Assembly: GCA_963920665.1 (NCBI GenBank) | Contig: OY987272.1 | Location: 11,413,001 to 11,477,000 of the forward strand | DNA length: 64,000 bases | From: Straminergon stramineum | Lineage: Eukaryota > Streptophyta > Bryopsida > Hypnales > Calliergonaceae | Direction: 5' to 3' | Shown here: positions 45,933 to 55,520 of the stretch, piece after piece | How positions within the stretch are numbered: position 1 is the stretch's first letter | Layout of the letters: every line of letters starts with the position of its first letter | Notes under the pieces: generated by a model | Told to the model about the DNA's origin: nothing | What the model saw: only the letters and a program-made list of their open reading frames with translations | Databases searched by the model: none | Translations under genes and position numbers: made by a program

Positions 45933-48722
45933 CTTGCTCGAGCTTCTTAATTTTCTTGTGAAAGACGGACTAATTGATGCAGCATGAGTATTCCCAACAA
46001 TAATCTGAACTCTGATCTGCGCTCCCACGGAACCAGGGAGGACTGAGGAGGGAGGAGGGGAGGAGGGGACGTGGGAGGGAGGACAGGACTACTGATACCG
46101 TGGGGTGGGGTGTACAGTGCGATGAAAGGTTGGATCCACGGTAAACAGTGCGGTATGTTTGCTAGGTTGTGGGGGATTTTGGCATCAGGTCATTGGCTCA
46201 ACTCCAATTCCATGATGCCAAGTGTTAAACCTTGAACGCCTGGATTTTTTTTCTTTAAAATTGCTCAATTTTCCTCATATTTGTGTACATATATTCTTCA
46301 TTTAATGTTCATTGAAATAGTCATTAAGAGAGGTTGACTTTTAACACCTAAAGTCTCATTGTCCTCTTGGGTGAAAAAATGGATTTCATATGGGCTTATA
46401 TAATCTCAATTTTTGAGGTAATTTTTTCAACCTTTTTCTTAAGATATAAAAATACATTAGCTTCCGGGGAATCTAATTTTCATTTTGATTGGTGCTTGGG
46501 AGCAAAAGTTATGCTACAATAAGTTCAAAATGGGAGGAAATCAAGTAGCAAAAAATATTCACAAAAACTTGACCAAAAAAATATAATTTTTTTCTTCTAA
46601 ATTATATTTTTTTCTACACGAAAAGCTTTGGTTCATTCTATTTGGATTAGTGATGTGTTAGTTATGGAGCTTCTTGTTTTCCAAGCAATTATAGGAACTT
46701 TCTTTAGAAAATAACATATTGGATTTGTTTTTGAACTCAATTTTCACCATTTACCAAAACCAATTCTACAAGTATATTTTAAATATATTTGTTAAGTATT
46801 CTTGCTAGAACAATCTCATTATTGATTGTTTAGTGTTTTCAATTCCATTTCTTCCACACATTCTTATACTAGTCTTGTGCAAGATCTTATAGTTACAAAT
46901 GCAAAAAAAATTGTAAAGTTTTTTGCTCTTTGCAAAAGAAATGGCAATTTTGAGTGTTTTTTGATGAAAAAAAAGGCCTTGAGACTTTAGAGGTTACCCC
47001 CCAAACATCCATAGTCATCCCCAAAATTGACAATTTGAAAAAAAATCATAATACAATGCAATTTGGAAGCACATTTTGGAATAGACTATACAAATAAAAG
47101 TTTTAGATCTAGATTTGTAGATTCCATCAATACACTTAGATTCAGCAATGCTATCACCAATTTTTTTTATAAATTTTGAAAGAGAAATTCCAAAATTCCT
47201 TCAAAATTCGATTGCAAGTAAAATGTTATCATTTTTTGAGTAAAATTTGTTGGAATGGATTTGAAATGAGGTTCTCTTTACATGCTGATTTTTTGAAATT
47301 TTTGTGTTCTTCCTATCTATGACCTTATTTTGGCTAATCCAATTTTGAACTAAAGTCAATGTAGTTTGACCACTTGACATACTTGCACATTTGTAATTTT
47401 AGAAAAATATGAACTCTAGTAACACCAAATCCAACCGTTAGATAGGACAAAAACTTGATAACGTATCTTCAAAAATTAAAATAAATTTCATCCAAGTAGT
47501 TAGGAGGATGAAACTAGAGATTCAATATGTTCATTGTCCAAAAAATGGATGTTGATGTGTTTAGGGGTTAAAGGTTTAAGTATCATAATTGTAGAAAGAT
47601 GAGATATAATATCATCTTGATTATTGAAGTAGTTTCTTCATCACTCATATGATCTTGAAAAAGAAACCTCATACTCATGGAAAGAAACTAAAAATGATCT
47701 TTTGAAGAAATAGACTAGTAACTGATCTGAACCCCAAAAGTTCCTTGACTATGTTATCACTTAAAACTCTCAAAATTGCAATTTCTAATACAAGGACCAA
47801 AATTTTGAAAAATATCATTTTTGGCCACTTGTAACCATAGGATCTTTTAGTGTGCTAGTCTAAAAAGATGTGGAAAAAAATTTCAGAAATTTCCATTGTA
47901 TAGATTGCAAGATATTGGCATTTGAAGTGACAAAAATCCTTATTTTGGCCTTGCAAAAAACTAGGCAGTTGCACTTCACAAGTTCACATTTGTATGAAAA
48001 AATGTCCCAAATGGTAGTGCTTCTTTAGATTCATTCTTCAAGGCAAGTTGGCTTTCTGTTTGAAAATTTTCAAATCATTTGGAATTGTGCAACATATAGG
48101 AAACAAATAGTAAGTAGAAAGATGTAGAGAACGATTCAAAATACAAAATTGTTAACAATTTAATAGTGGAATGAAAAATGCCAACCCCAATGGTGGTAAT
48201 GTTGTAATAAACAATCTACACTTAATGTTTTTATTTTTTTTCCAAAAATATAGAAAATTGAATTAAATAAAGGACTTCAAAGTTTATTTTAGAGTAGGGA
48301 ATCCATAATTGCCCACAAACTAAAACATCTCATAACTTTTGATTCATTGATCAAAACAAAATAATTCAAAGCTTTCTCTCTCTCTCTAAATCTGGAAAAC
48401 CAATTTCAAATTTTTATTTTTGAAAAATTGATTTCTTCAAATCTACCTAGACTGTCCAAGTTGAGAAACAAATTACATATTAGGCCATAACTTTCATCTC
48501 ATATTTCCAAATGTCCTGAAATTTAGTGCATGAAAGATATTCCTCATCTACACCTTCTATTAAAGATTGGGACAAAAACATGGAAATCTCTAGTCACATG
48601 TACCTGCCTAAAATTTCTATGTTGCCAAAAAAACGCAGATTGGTCCTCTATGGGTTAAATGCTTTGTTGATTGGAATTGAATCACTACTGTAGGTTACTG
48701 ATCACATGCGTTATCATATCCG
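45933..48722. other. promoter-proximal and AT-rich intergenic region
   Basis: 45.93-46.2 kb is purine-rich (GGGAGGA repeats) and likely the NRPB7 leader and promoter. The remainder is AT-rich with no gene and contains repeat copy C (46900-47580, inverted) and a short (TC)n run at about 48375-48387. Confidence 0.6.
46900..47580 (-). repeat. large dispersed repeat, copy C (inverted)
   Basis: Reverse complement matches about 40190-40760. Anchors include GTAATTTTAGAAAAATATGAACTCTAGTAACACC, inverted relative to the GGTGTTACTAGAGTACATATTTTTTTTCTAAAATTAC segment near 40310. The TTTGAAATGAGGTTCTCTTTACAT and GAACxAAAGTCAATG blocks also match. Confidence 0.8.
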
Positions 48723-50522
48723 TCACGAAAAGTGAGTGTGAGCAGTGTAGTAACTAGTTTCACCTGTTGCTTGGGAACTGCTCATTTTCGAATTGCTCAT
48801 TCTAGTATGACCTGTTGCTAGGAAATTGCTCAATATAGTTTCATTTGTTGCTAGGGAACTTCTCAACGGCCAAAAACAGTCTAAAGTAGGCATTTCTTTA
48901 CCATTTCTCTCAGCCCCGGAATCTCCCTCGCAAGAGTATCTAATAAGAATAGTTTGATAAAGATTAGACTTTACATTCGCTCCTAACATTTCGAATCTAA
49001 GTAAATACAACCTTTCACAGATGTTTTTAAAAGAAGGCCTCAGGAGAGAATTCCCAGCCCAACACTCTCGTAAAATAACAACCAACTTCTCTGGCAAGCC
49101 TGAAGGAAGCTGTGGCCTCTCCCCCTTCAATAGGCTGGCATACAACTCACTCACCTGCTCCATGTCTTCAAAAGGCGCCTTCAAAGACAAAACATGTGCA
49201 CAAGTCATAGCAAAGCTGTAGACATCCACTCTGAACCACTGGGCCCTTCCCAAACCATCAGGGTGTGCTTTCGGATGAACCTCCGGAGCCCTATACCTTG
49301 TAGTGCCAACGCCTCGAAATGATATGGTGTCCGATTTGGAGAACTCCACCTTGGTCTTGGACATTCCAAAATCGACCAACTTCACACAGTAATATTGATC
49401 CACGAGATCAGTACAGGCCAACCTATTCACAACCACGTTTTGTGGCTTAAGGTCACGATGGGCAACTCCCTGGTCATGCAAATAGTGCATCCCCTCTGCT
49501 ATTTGCACAATGATGTCAACGGCTACAGGCAATGCAAAATGCACGCCTTTTCGATCTTCAATCACATCAAAAAGACTCTTCTCCATAAGCTCCATGGCAA
49601 TAAAACGATCCCCTTTAGCCTCACCATTGCCGCAACAAATGAAATTCACAATGTGAGGGTGCTTCAAATGGGACAAAATGCTCGCTTCCTTCAAAAACGT
49701 TACCTCAGATCCTTGGCCATGAAACTCTTTTCTCGCACAAGGCACACCCAGCCATTGGGTCCTGCAGACACCACTTGCACCTGATCCAGATCCAAGAAAG
49801 TTGGAGTTCCCCCACGTCCCTGGAGGTTCTATCTCCTTCTTCCACAAGCCTGCCTCGCACACATCTGAAGAATTGGAAAGACATTCTCGAGGTGTGCAAC
49901 TAAACTTCTGGAGCAAGTGTCTAGCAAGACATCGCTTTTGAGCTTCCTGCTTTCGCAAGAAATAACCGAACACCTTGACGCTGCTAGAATCACTTGCAAG
50001 GCGTTCAAGCCTCCTTCGAAGGTCTTCTCGGTCATGCCCAATGGCAAACACCGATGAAAACACCAGCCAATAAGAATTCCGAAGATCTCTGAGAAGACTG
50101 TTTTTTCGGATGCCAGGGTTGATCACGTCATCCTCGGAAATTAAAATACAACACATCTTAACGTCCAGAAAGATCTCTTGAAATGAACTTTCATTTTGGA
50201 ATTGAAATACTGCTACTGCAATCCAATCTTCTTCCGCACATTCACTCACGAGTAATTTTGCCTTCTCCAAAGACTGATACAGGATTCGCAGGAAAGGTGT
50301 GAAGGTCAATCCAGATGATCCTCTTACGATATCCTTTATCGCTCTTATTTTTTCAATGGTTTGTAAAAGCATGGAAGACAAATCTCGGCATTGTCTCTCA
50401 TTGAGCAAGTTCCCACGTTTCACAACTTCCTCAATATCATGAGCGATGCGTTCACAAACACTGAAGAAGTCCACTTTCTCCTCAACTAACGAGGATCTAT
50501 TACTTCCCGAGCACATCTCCAT
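48723..50522 (-). CDS. protein kinase with N-terminal helical domain, plant MLKL/DUF1221-like
   Basis: Intact single-exon frame of 599 aa; an in-frame TGA just upstream supports the ATG at 50522. Residues about 15-220 form a helical region rich in Leu, Glu and Arg, resembling the N-terminal domain of plant kinases with DUF1221/HeLo-type bundles. The kinase domain spans about 238-512. It has a Gly-rich loop GSGSGASGV (243-251), Lys265 (CARKEF), Glu279 in helix C, HRDLKPQN (355-362), DFG (384-386) and YRAPE (410-414). All catalytic residues are present, so unlike animal MLKL it should be an active kinase. The tail (about 515-599) is Ser/Thr-rich and partly encoded by degenerate DNA repeats. Likely a cytosolic signalling kinase. 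Assignment to the MLKL-like group is by layout and could instead be another receptor-like or Raf-like cytoplasmic kinase. Confidence 0.85.
   Translation of the reverse strand: MEMCSGSNRSSLVEEKVDFFSVCERIAHDIEEVVKRGNLLNERQCRDLSSMLLQTIEKIRAIKDIVRGSSGLTFTPFLRILYQSLEKAKLLVSECAEEDWIAVAVFQFQNESSFQEIFLDVKMCCILISEDDVINPGIRKNSLLRDLRNSYWLVFSSVFAIGHDREDLRRRLERLASDSSSVKVFGYFLRKQEAQKRCLARHLLQKFSCTPRECLSNSSDVCEAGLWKKEIEPPGTWGNSNFLGSGSGASGVCRTQWLGVPCARKEFHGQGSEVTFLKEASILSHLKHPHIVNFICCGNGEAKGDRFIAMELMEKSLFDVIEDRKGVHFALPVAVDIIVQIAEGMHYLHDQGVAHRDLKPQNVVVNRLACTDLVDQYYCVKLVDFGMSKTKVEFSKSDTISFRGVGTTRYRAPEVHPKAHPDGLGRAQWFRVDVYSFAMTCAHVLSLKAPFEDMEQVSELYASLLKGERPQLPSGLPEKLVVILRECWAGNSLLRPSFKNICERLYLLRFEMLGANVKSNLYQTILIRYSCEGDSGAERNGKEMPTLDCFWPLRSSLATNETILSNFLATGHTRMSNSKMSSSQATGETSYYTAHTHFS
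48754..48868. repeat. degenerate ~35-45 bp repeats in the kinase 3' coding end
   Basis: Three imperfect units at about 48754-48799, 48802-48835 and 48836-48868 share TAGTxTxACCTGTTGCTAGGxAAxTGCTCA. They encode the repetitive C-terminal tail of the kinase (ILSNFLATGHT / MSNSKMSSSQATGET-like). Confidence 0.8.
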
Positions 50523-53500
50523 CTTTCAGCGTAGAACTTGCATTATACATCAACATCTCATTTTTCAGAAGTCATTTGAAATGAACGTTGCTCTGAGCAG
50601 ATTCCCATCGCTGCTAGAATGCATCAAAGACTGCTCTTCACTCTCTGCATACCATTCGTATTCATCAGCTCAAAAGACAAGGTGCATCATAGTTTAATTT
50701 CCATTACAAAAAATGTAAACCAAGAAAAATTGGAAAAATGGTAGCTGTAATTCTTACCTCTCCATACAACCAGTAGGCATGCCAATATTGGCATTGCGAA
50801 ACCCCGGAGGAGCACGTCTATGACATATATCTCCAGACCAACTGATGCCTTACTGGTGAGAGTTGATTCTGCAATACCAAAGATCTGCATACCAAGTGCT
50901 CAATCATCGGTGAGAGTTAATTCCCATATCAGGCGCCCGCAACCTGACCCCACAATGCAAACACGCAACCTTTGTCAACCTCATTAAATGGTCCTCCAAC
51001 ATAAAACCTGGACAGACAAGAATTCGAGACAAACCTCAAAATCGCAACCAGCCCGCGAACTGCGAAAGAAGGACCTGAAACCCAAACACCAACAAGAGAG
51101 ACATAGAAGGAGGGATGTTCTACCAACTCTAGAGCACACTGACTACCTGCAGAACCAATCATTTGCTCACGAGTCATGGGTTCACAATTGAACTCCCTTG
51201 AATTTGCCCACATGTTACCTAGTTCCAGAACTTATAAGGAGAATGCTGAGAAGTAAGTAATGCATATTCTTGCTCAAAATAAAATTTGGCATTGTAATGA
51301 CTACACGATTCCCGGGGTGAGTTAGGTATCCTTTCAAAACCTTGCATAGCTGCGGGCGTCTTCGAAGAGAGCGGGTCTTTCCGACGAGACGATACTACTT
51401 CAAATGCAAGACAAGAGAGAATCAAATGTTTCGATAACAGGAAGCAACAGTTGAAAGTCTTCCAAGAAAATTGTCTGTCCTTCGTCATTCATATCTCTAT
51501 GGCTGGTACGAGCAACTAAACTTCCACAAACTGAATGTATTATACGAAACTAACCCAAATGAAGCATGAATCTCAAAATTCATTTTAATAATTAAGAGAT
51601 TTTCAAAGCGCAAATTGAGACATTCAAGTGCATATAGCTCTAAATACTAGAACAAGATCGCATGGATCTGAAGCATCTAGAAAACTGCCAATTATTGACT
51701 GACTATTTCATAAATATATGTCGATGTATTCTACCTGACCCTGGGCTTCATAAGATTAGTCAACGAGTTTGGGACCTGTTCCTAGCTCATTGGATCAATT
51801 GCAACCCGGTACTGAGATCAAACTAATACATGTATCAGATCCGAAATGGCGGAGTCCAAAACGGCCTCTCAAAAAACAGACCGAAGGAAGCAGACCTAGA
51901 CTCGTAGACGACGTAGATAGTCTGTCTGCGTTGTTGTAATGAGGTGCTCCAAATCCTGATAACACTAGAAAACTCACAGCCATTTGAATGGGAGGCAAGA
52001 GACAGTAAAACTCCAGCACTTGCAAAGTAGAAGATAATTCAAGCTGACTTTTAATCAATTGTTGGTCGATCAGAAGACTAGAACAACAATTTCACAGAGA
52101 TGAAAGATAATAGTGCGTAAAGCATTCAAGTACCACATACCTTCACCACAAACATGCCAGGCCACAGAAAACAAGACTTCGTTCGAGAAAAAGTCATCAT
52201 GCTTGCACCTGTCACTTTCACCTCCAATCTGAAAAGGGAAGGAAAGTTTCAGCATTTACCTCTCAACTGATCTCTCCACAGAAGTGCTATGCTGCTGTCT
52301 GCACGCCTACGTCATGGCCAAGGTCTCCGTGTGAAGGGATAAAATTATCAGAGCGAGAAATTGATTCTCACAGTACGTGCACGCAAGCTGTCTCCCACAA
52401 CGCAAACACACCATTCAATCACCGGAGATTTACCACCAAAGAACATAAACAAAGAAGCTTTTGCTTCTACATCGTCAGTTGAGTTGGATGTCCTGTCTTG
52501 GATAGACACAAATTTGAGCCCAATAATAAGGTAGACTGAACTAACTCCCACCTCAAGATCACACCCCAGTCGACAAATTGCGAAAGAAAGAACTGAAACC
52601 CCAGTGTCTGCAGGAGGGGCAGAGGAGCATGTAACTTATACCCCGCCTGCCGACTCGAGACGTTACGGAGAACTTACCGATTGTCTGCAAAACAAGAACC
52701 GTGTGATGACTGATGACCATGAGGCTCTGTCCAGTCGGACCCAGCCGCGCTTGTTCTACTGTAGTTGTTCGACGAGCCGAATGCGGAGGTCCAGCCAAGA
52801 GAGAAAGTAAAAAAAAAAAAGCTCCCCTATTTCGTGCTTGGTTTATCTATTTTCTACAGCTCTCTTACTATAGCTATTTTGGGACTTTTGATTGCAAATA
52901 TGAACTCAAAATTTCCAAATCTTCCCATGCGTGGCAAACAAAAAGCTCTTGTGTTTTCCCCAGGGGCTTGCGAAAGGCCAAGGAAGGATTGAACCCTTAT
53001 TGCCCCATCCAACGGAAAATGCAAAAAATTGCCCCCTATTTTGTGAGGTAAATTTAGTATTTCTTCACCCACCCTAGCTAATTCGGGGCCTCAAATTGCA
53101 AATCTGAATTCCGAATTTGCAAATTTTATCATGCATGAATCTGACAGAGGCATCTGAAAATTTTCAGTGTTTTCTCCAGGGGTAAAACACGGGGCAACAA
53201 GGGGGTCAATCCTCCCTGGCCCTTGCGAAACCATAGTCGATGCGCTGTTTTTCTATTAGAGACGGGGGACTACATGACGGTTGTGCGGTTTGGCGTCATC
53301 AGTCCTGATGTCCACGTTCCGGATAATGGCCGGAATAGATCCTTCACTTTCGGGACTAAAGGTATCCATCTAGAGATCATCAAATGTGTCAAACAGCAAA
53401 GAATTGAGAAATTGCAGGCGACAGGACTTTTAAGAAAAACTTCGATCCTATGTTTTTCATTAATTCTCCTCGCTATGAGAGAATAAGGTACGAGCGACTA

Positions 53501-53906
53501 CAGTCCTCGTTCGAGGAGTGAACTTGATCAGTATTGAGCTGCAAATTAATAGATTCAAACGAGTGCTACAGATTTTCCAATTACACTCTGCAAGCTTCAA
53601 ATTACACCGCAAATTGTTGGCCCCAGTTCCAGTTAGTGCGTCTCTGCTATTCTAAGGGGGACCTCGCTTACACTGGCACACAACGTTATGTGAGAGAGGA
53701 GGTGCGATCCATTCCACACGTAATTGCAGAACTTGCCTGTGATCGAATAGTCGACAGCTTTTTCCTGCCGGTTTATGTAAGCAACTATATTGCGTGTTCC
53801 CTCATATCCCCTCAGTACTTTATATACAAACTCGCTCACCGCCCAGTAATCTTTAGTCTGTATACAATCGTGGTTCGTGACATTTCGGCATGCGTTGCTG
53901 ATTTCC
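50523..53906. other. kinase leader/promoter and intergenic region
   Basis: No second coding gene was recognised. The kinase may have leader introns: a GTAAGAATTACAG donor-like site lies at about 50756 on the minus strand. Two short segments (about 51010-51090 and 52550-52605) resemble each other through GCGAAAGAAxGACCTGAAACCC-like blocks. A two-unit tandem repeat follows at 52825-53225. None of the ORFs has a family signature. Confidence 0.5.
52825..53225. repeat. two diverged ~200-bp tandem units
   Basis: Unit 1 (52825-53025) and unit 2 (53028-53225) share, in order, CCCCTATTTxGTG, TTGCAAATxTGAAxTC-AAATTT-CAAAT, a CATGCxTG block, GTGTTTTCxCCAGGGG and a TTGCCCC-like end. Confidence 0.7.
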
Positions 53907-54923
53907 ATGGAAATTATTAGGGTCGGAGTGCTGCGACTAGCAGTGATTGTTTTAGTTTTTGCTGCCACATGTAAGTTACTTCTAATCGAAGCTCTCATCT
54001 CAAATTCCCCATCAGGCACTTGATTAAATTGCCAGATTTTCACTTGGACGTGCGTTGGTACAGATGCTGCGGATGGGGAGACTCTGCCTACCCCGAAACA
54101 TTCTGGGAACAGATCACTCGGGAGGCCGCAATCGGGCGTGTGCAATTGGCAACAAGGGAGTCTCATTCACGAGAGACCCACGGGCGCTACGCTACCACTG
54201 GAACGTTGTAGATTTGTGGTATGCGAGATCAGTTCCGTATCACCTCATCTCATTCAAATGTGAACTCAAAGATTAACTTTCAAGAATGACGCGGGCACTT
54301 GTGGTGGGAAATGGATAATGTCAGCACTGCTTGTCATGCCATTGTAGGTGCGAGACCCAGAGTTTTCTGATGTTATCGGTTCGTCACCAGAGATCAATGA
54401 GTTAGTAAAGACAAACGCTCATGAAGGTGGTGTGTGGTATCCTGACAAGAATTAATTCTACTTCACATCTACTTTACTGACGGGTTCTACTGGCGATGCG
54501 AGGGCAGACGTAGGTATTCTTTCCATTGTGTTCATTTCACTTGGACGGATGTATTGAAGGCGGGAAGGTGGATGCAAGAAGTTGTGCAGCTCCTGGAAAT
54601 GAAGTTGTATCTTAATTTTTGTCCCTTTGATGCATGATCAGCTCAAGACGGTGAACCTGCTAAAGGGCGCCGTGACGGTTCTGCGCGCCGCTTCAGACGA
54701 GGTACCAAACGGAATGGCGTTGGACAACGAGGGCAATCTATTGATATGCCAGCAAGGGTCCAAAAGTCGTGGGGGTTTTATCCAGAAGATCGACCTGAAG
54801 ACCCTAGCGAAAACCGTGGTGGCAGACAATTGGTTCGGAGTGCCGTTCAACAGCCCCAATGACGTCGTGGTCAAACGCGATGGGTCCATATGGTTCACCG
54901 ATCCCAGCTATGGAAGTGTGCAG

Positions 54924-55133
54924 GCAGGTCTTCTTTTCTTCTTGAGGATTTTGAAAATATTGCAGGATAGTTTTGTCAGCTTGGAGCTACAATCTGTTCC
55001 TCTAAAGATTTAAAGCAAATTCTCTTTAAATCTGGCTAAACAATCGCATTCTCTCAGTCCATTTCTTGTTGCTAGTTCTAGAAATTACCGAATTCTGGCA
55101 AGAATTAGCCCAAAAAAGAGCTACTGTGTGCAG
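54924..55133 (+). other. non-canonical GC-AG intron in the lactonase-like gene
   Basis: The boundary CAG|GCAGGT ... GCAG|GGTTTT is the only one that keeps the frame and the family motif DPSYGxxQGFR. The alternative GT two bases further on shifts into a stop. GC-AG introns with strong flanking consensus form a known minor class handled by the major spliceosome. Confidence 0.75.
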
Positions 55134-55488
55134 GGTTTTCGAACGGCGCCTAAGCTGAACAACCAAGTTTACAGAATCAGCGTGACGGGCGTGGTGGATG
55201 CGGTAGCCGATGGCTTCACACAGCCCAACGGGCAGGCCTTCTCACCCGACGAGAAGCGCCTCTATGTCACAGACACCGGGTTTGCTGTCGGGTACAGCGC
55301 AGGAGTCCTAATTCTCCCTCTTTGCGAGACTGCGAATCTGGCGAATTTCATAAGTTAATGAGCGAGTCTCTGTTCTAAACCTTAGTTTGATGCGTGAGCA
55401 GGGTTGCGGGACAATTCGATGTGACAAAGCCACACTCAATCACTGTCTTTGATGTGGGCGCTGATGGACTCTTGTGCAACCGCCGGTT

Positions 55489-55520
55489 GTTTGCTTCCGT
55501 AGGGGTTTGCTTCCGTAGGG
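55489..55520 (+). repeat. 16-bp perfect tandem duplication at the lactonase break
   Basis: GTTTGCTTCCGTAGGG occurs at 55489-55504 and again at 55505-55520. Beyond it the sequence changes sharply from coding-like composition to AT-rich DNA starting with a (TTTTG)n run at about 55568-55590. Confidence 0.95.

Larger units (their letters stand above)
53907..55520 (+). pseudogene. secreted SMP-30/gluconolactonase-like protein, disrupted
   Basis: Exons by inspection: 53907-53970, 54064-54218, 54348-54509, 54642-54923, 55134-55291 and 55402-about 55503; phases join throughout. Exon 1 encodes a signal peptide (MEIIRVGVLRLAVIVLVFAA), implying secretion. Later exons match the six-bladed beta-propeller SMP-30/gluconolactonase/LRE-like family: VRDPEFSDVIG, NAHEGGVWYPD, PNGMALDNEGNLLICQQGS, SPNDVVVKRDGSIWFTDPSY, QPNGQAFSPDEKRLYVTDTG and FDVGADGLLCNRRLFASVG. 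These enzymes hydrolyse sugar lactones or related esters using a bound divalent metal. Two lesions are seen: an in-frame TAA at 54453-54455 where a residue, possibly Glu, is expected, and loss of homology after about 55503, so the final propeller blades (roughly 100 residues) are missing. A 16-bp tandem duplication marks the break. A distant 3' exon cannot be excluded. Confidence 0.85.

Noticed and set aside
45933..46028. N-terminal extension of the RPB7 frame upstream of MFFHI
   Set aside because: RPB7 proteins begin at MFF(H/L/Y); the extension is open by chance in the leader.
53633..54166. 177-codon minus-strand ORF
   Set aside because: Overlaps the signal-peptide and second exons of the lactonase-like gene on the other strand and shows no family pattern.
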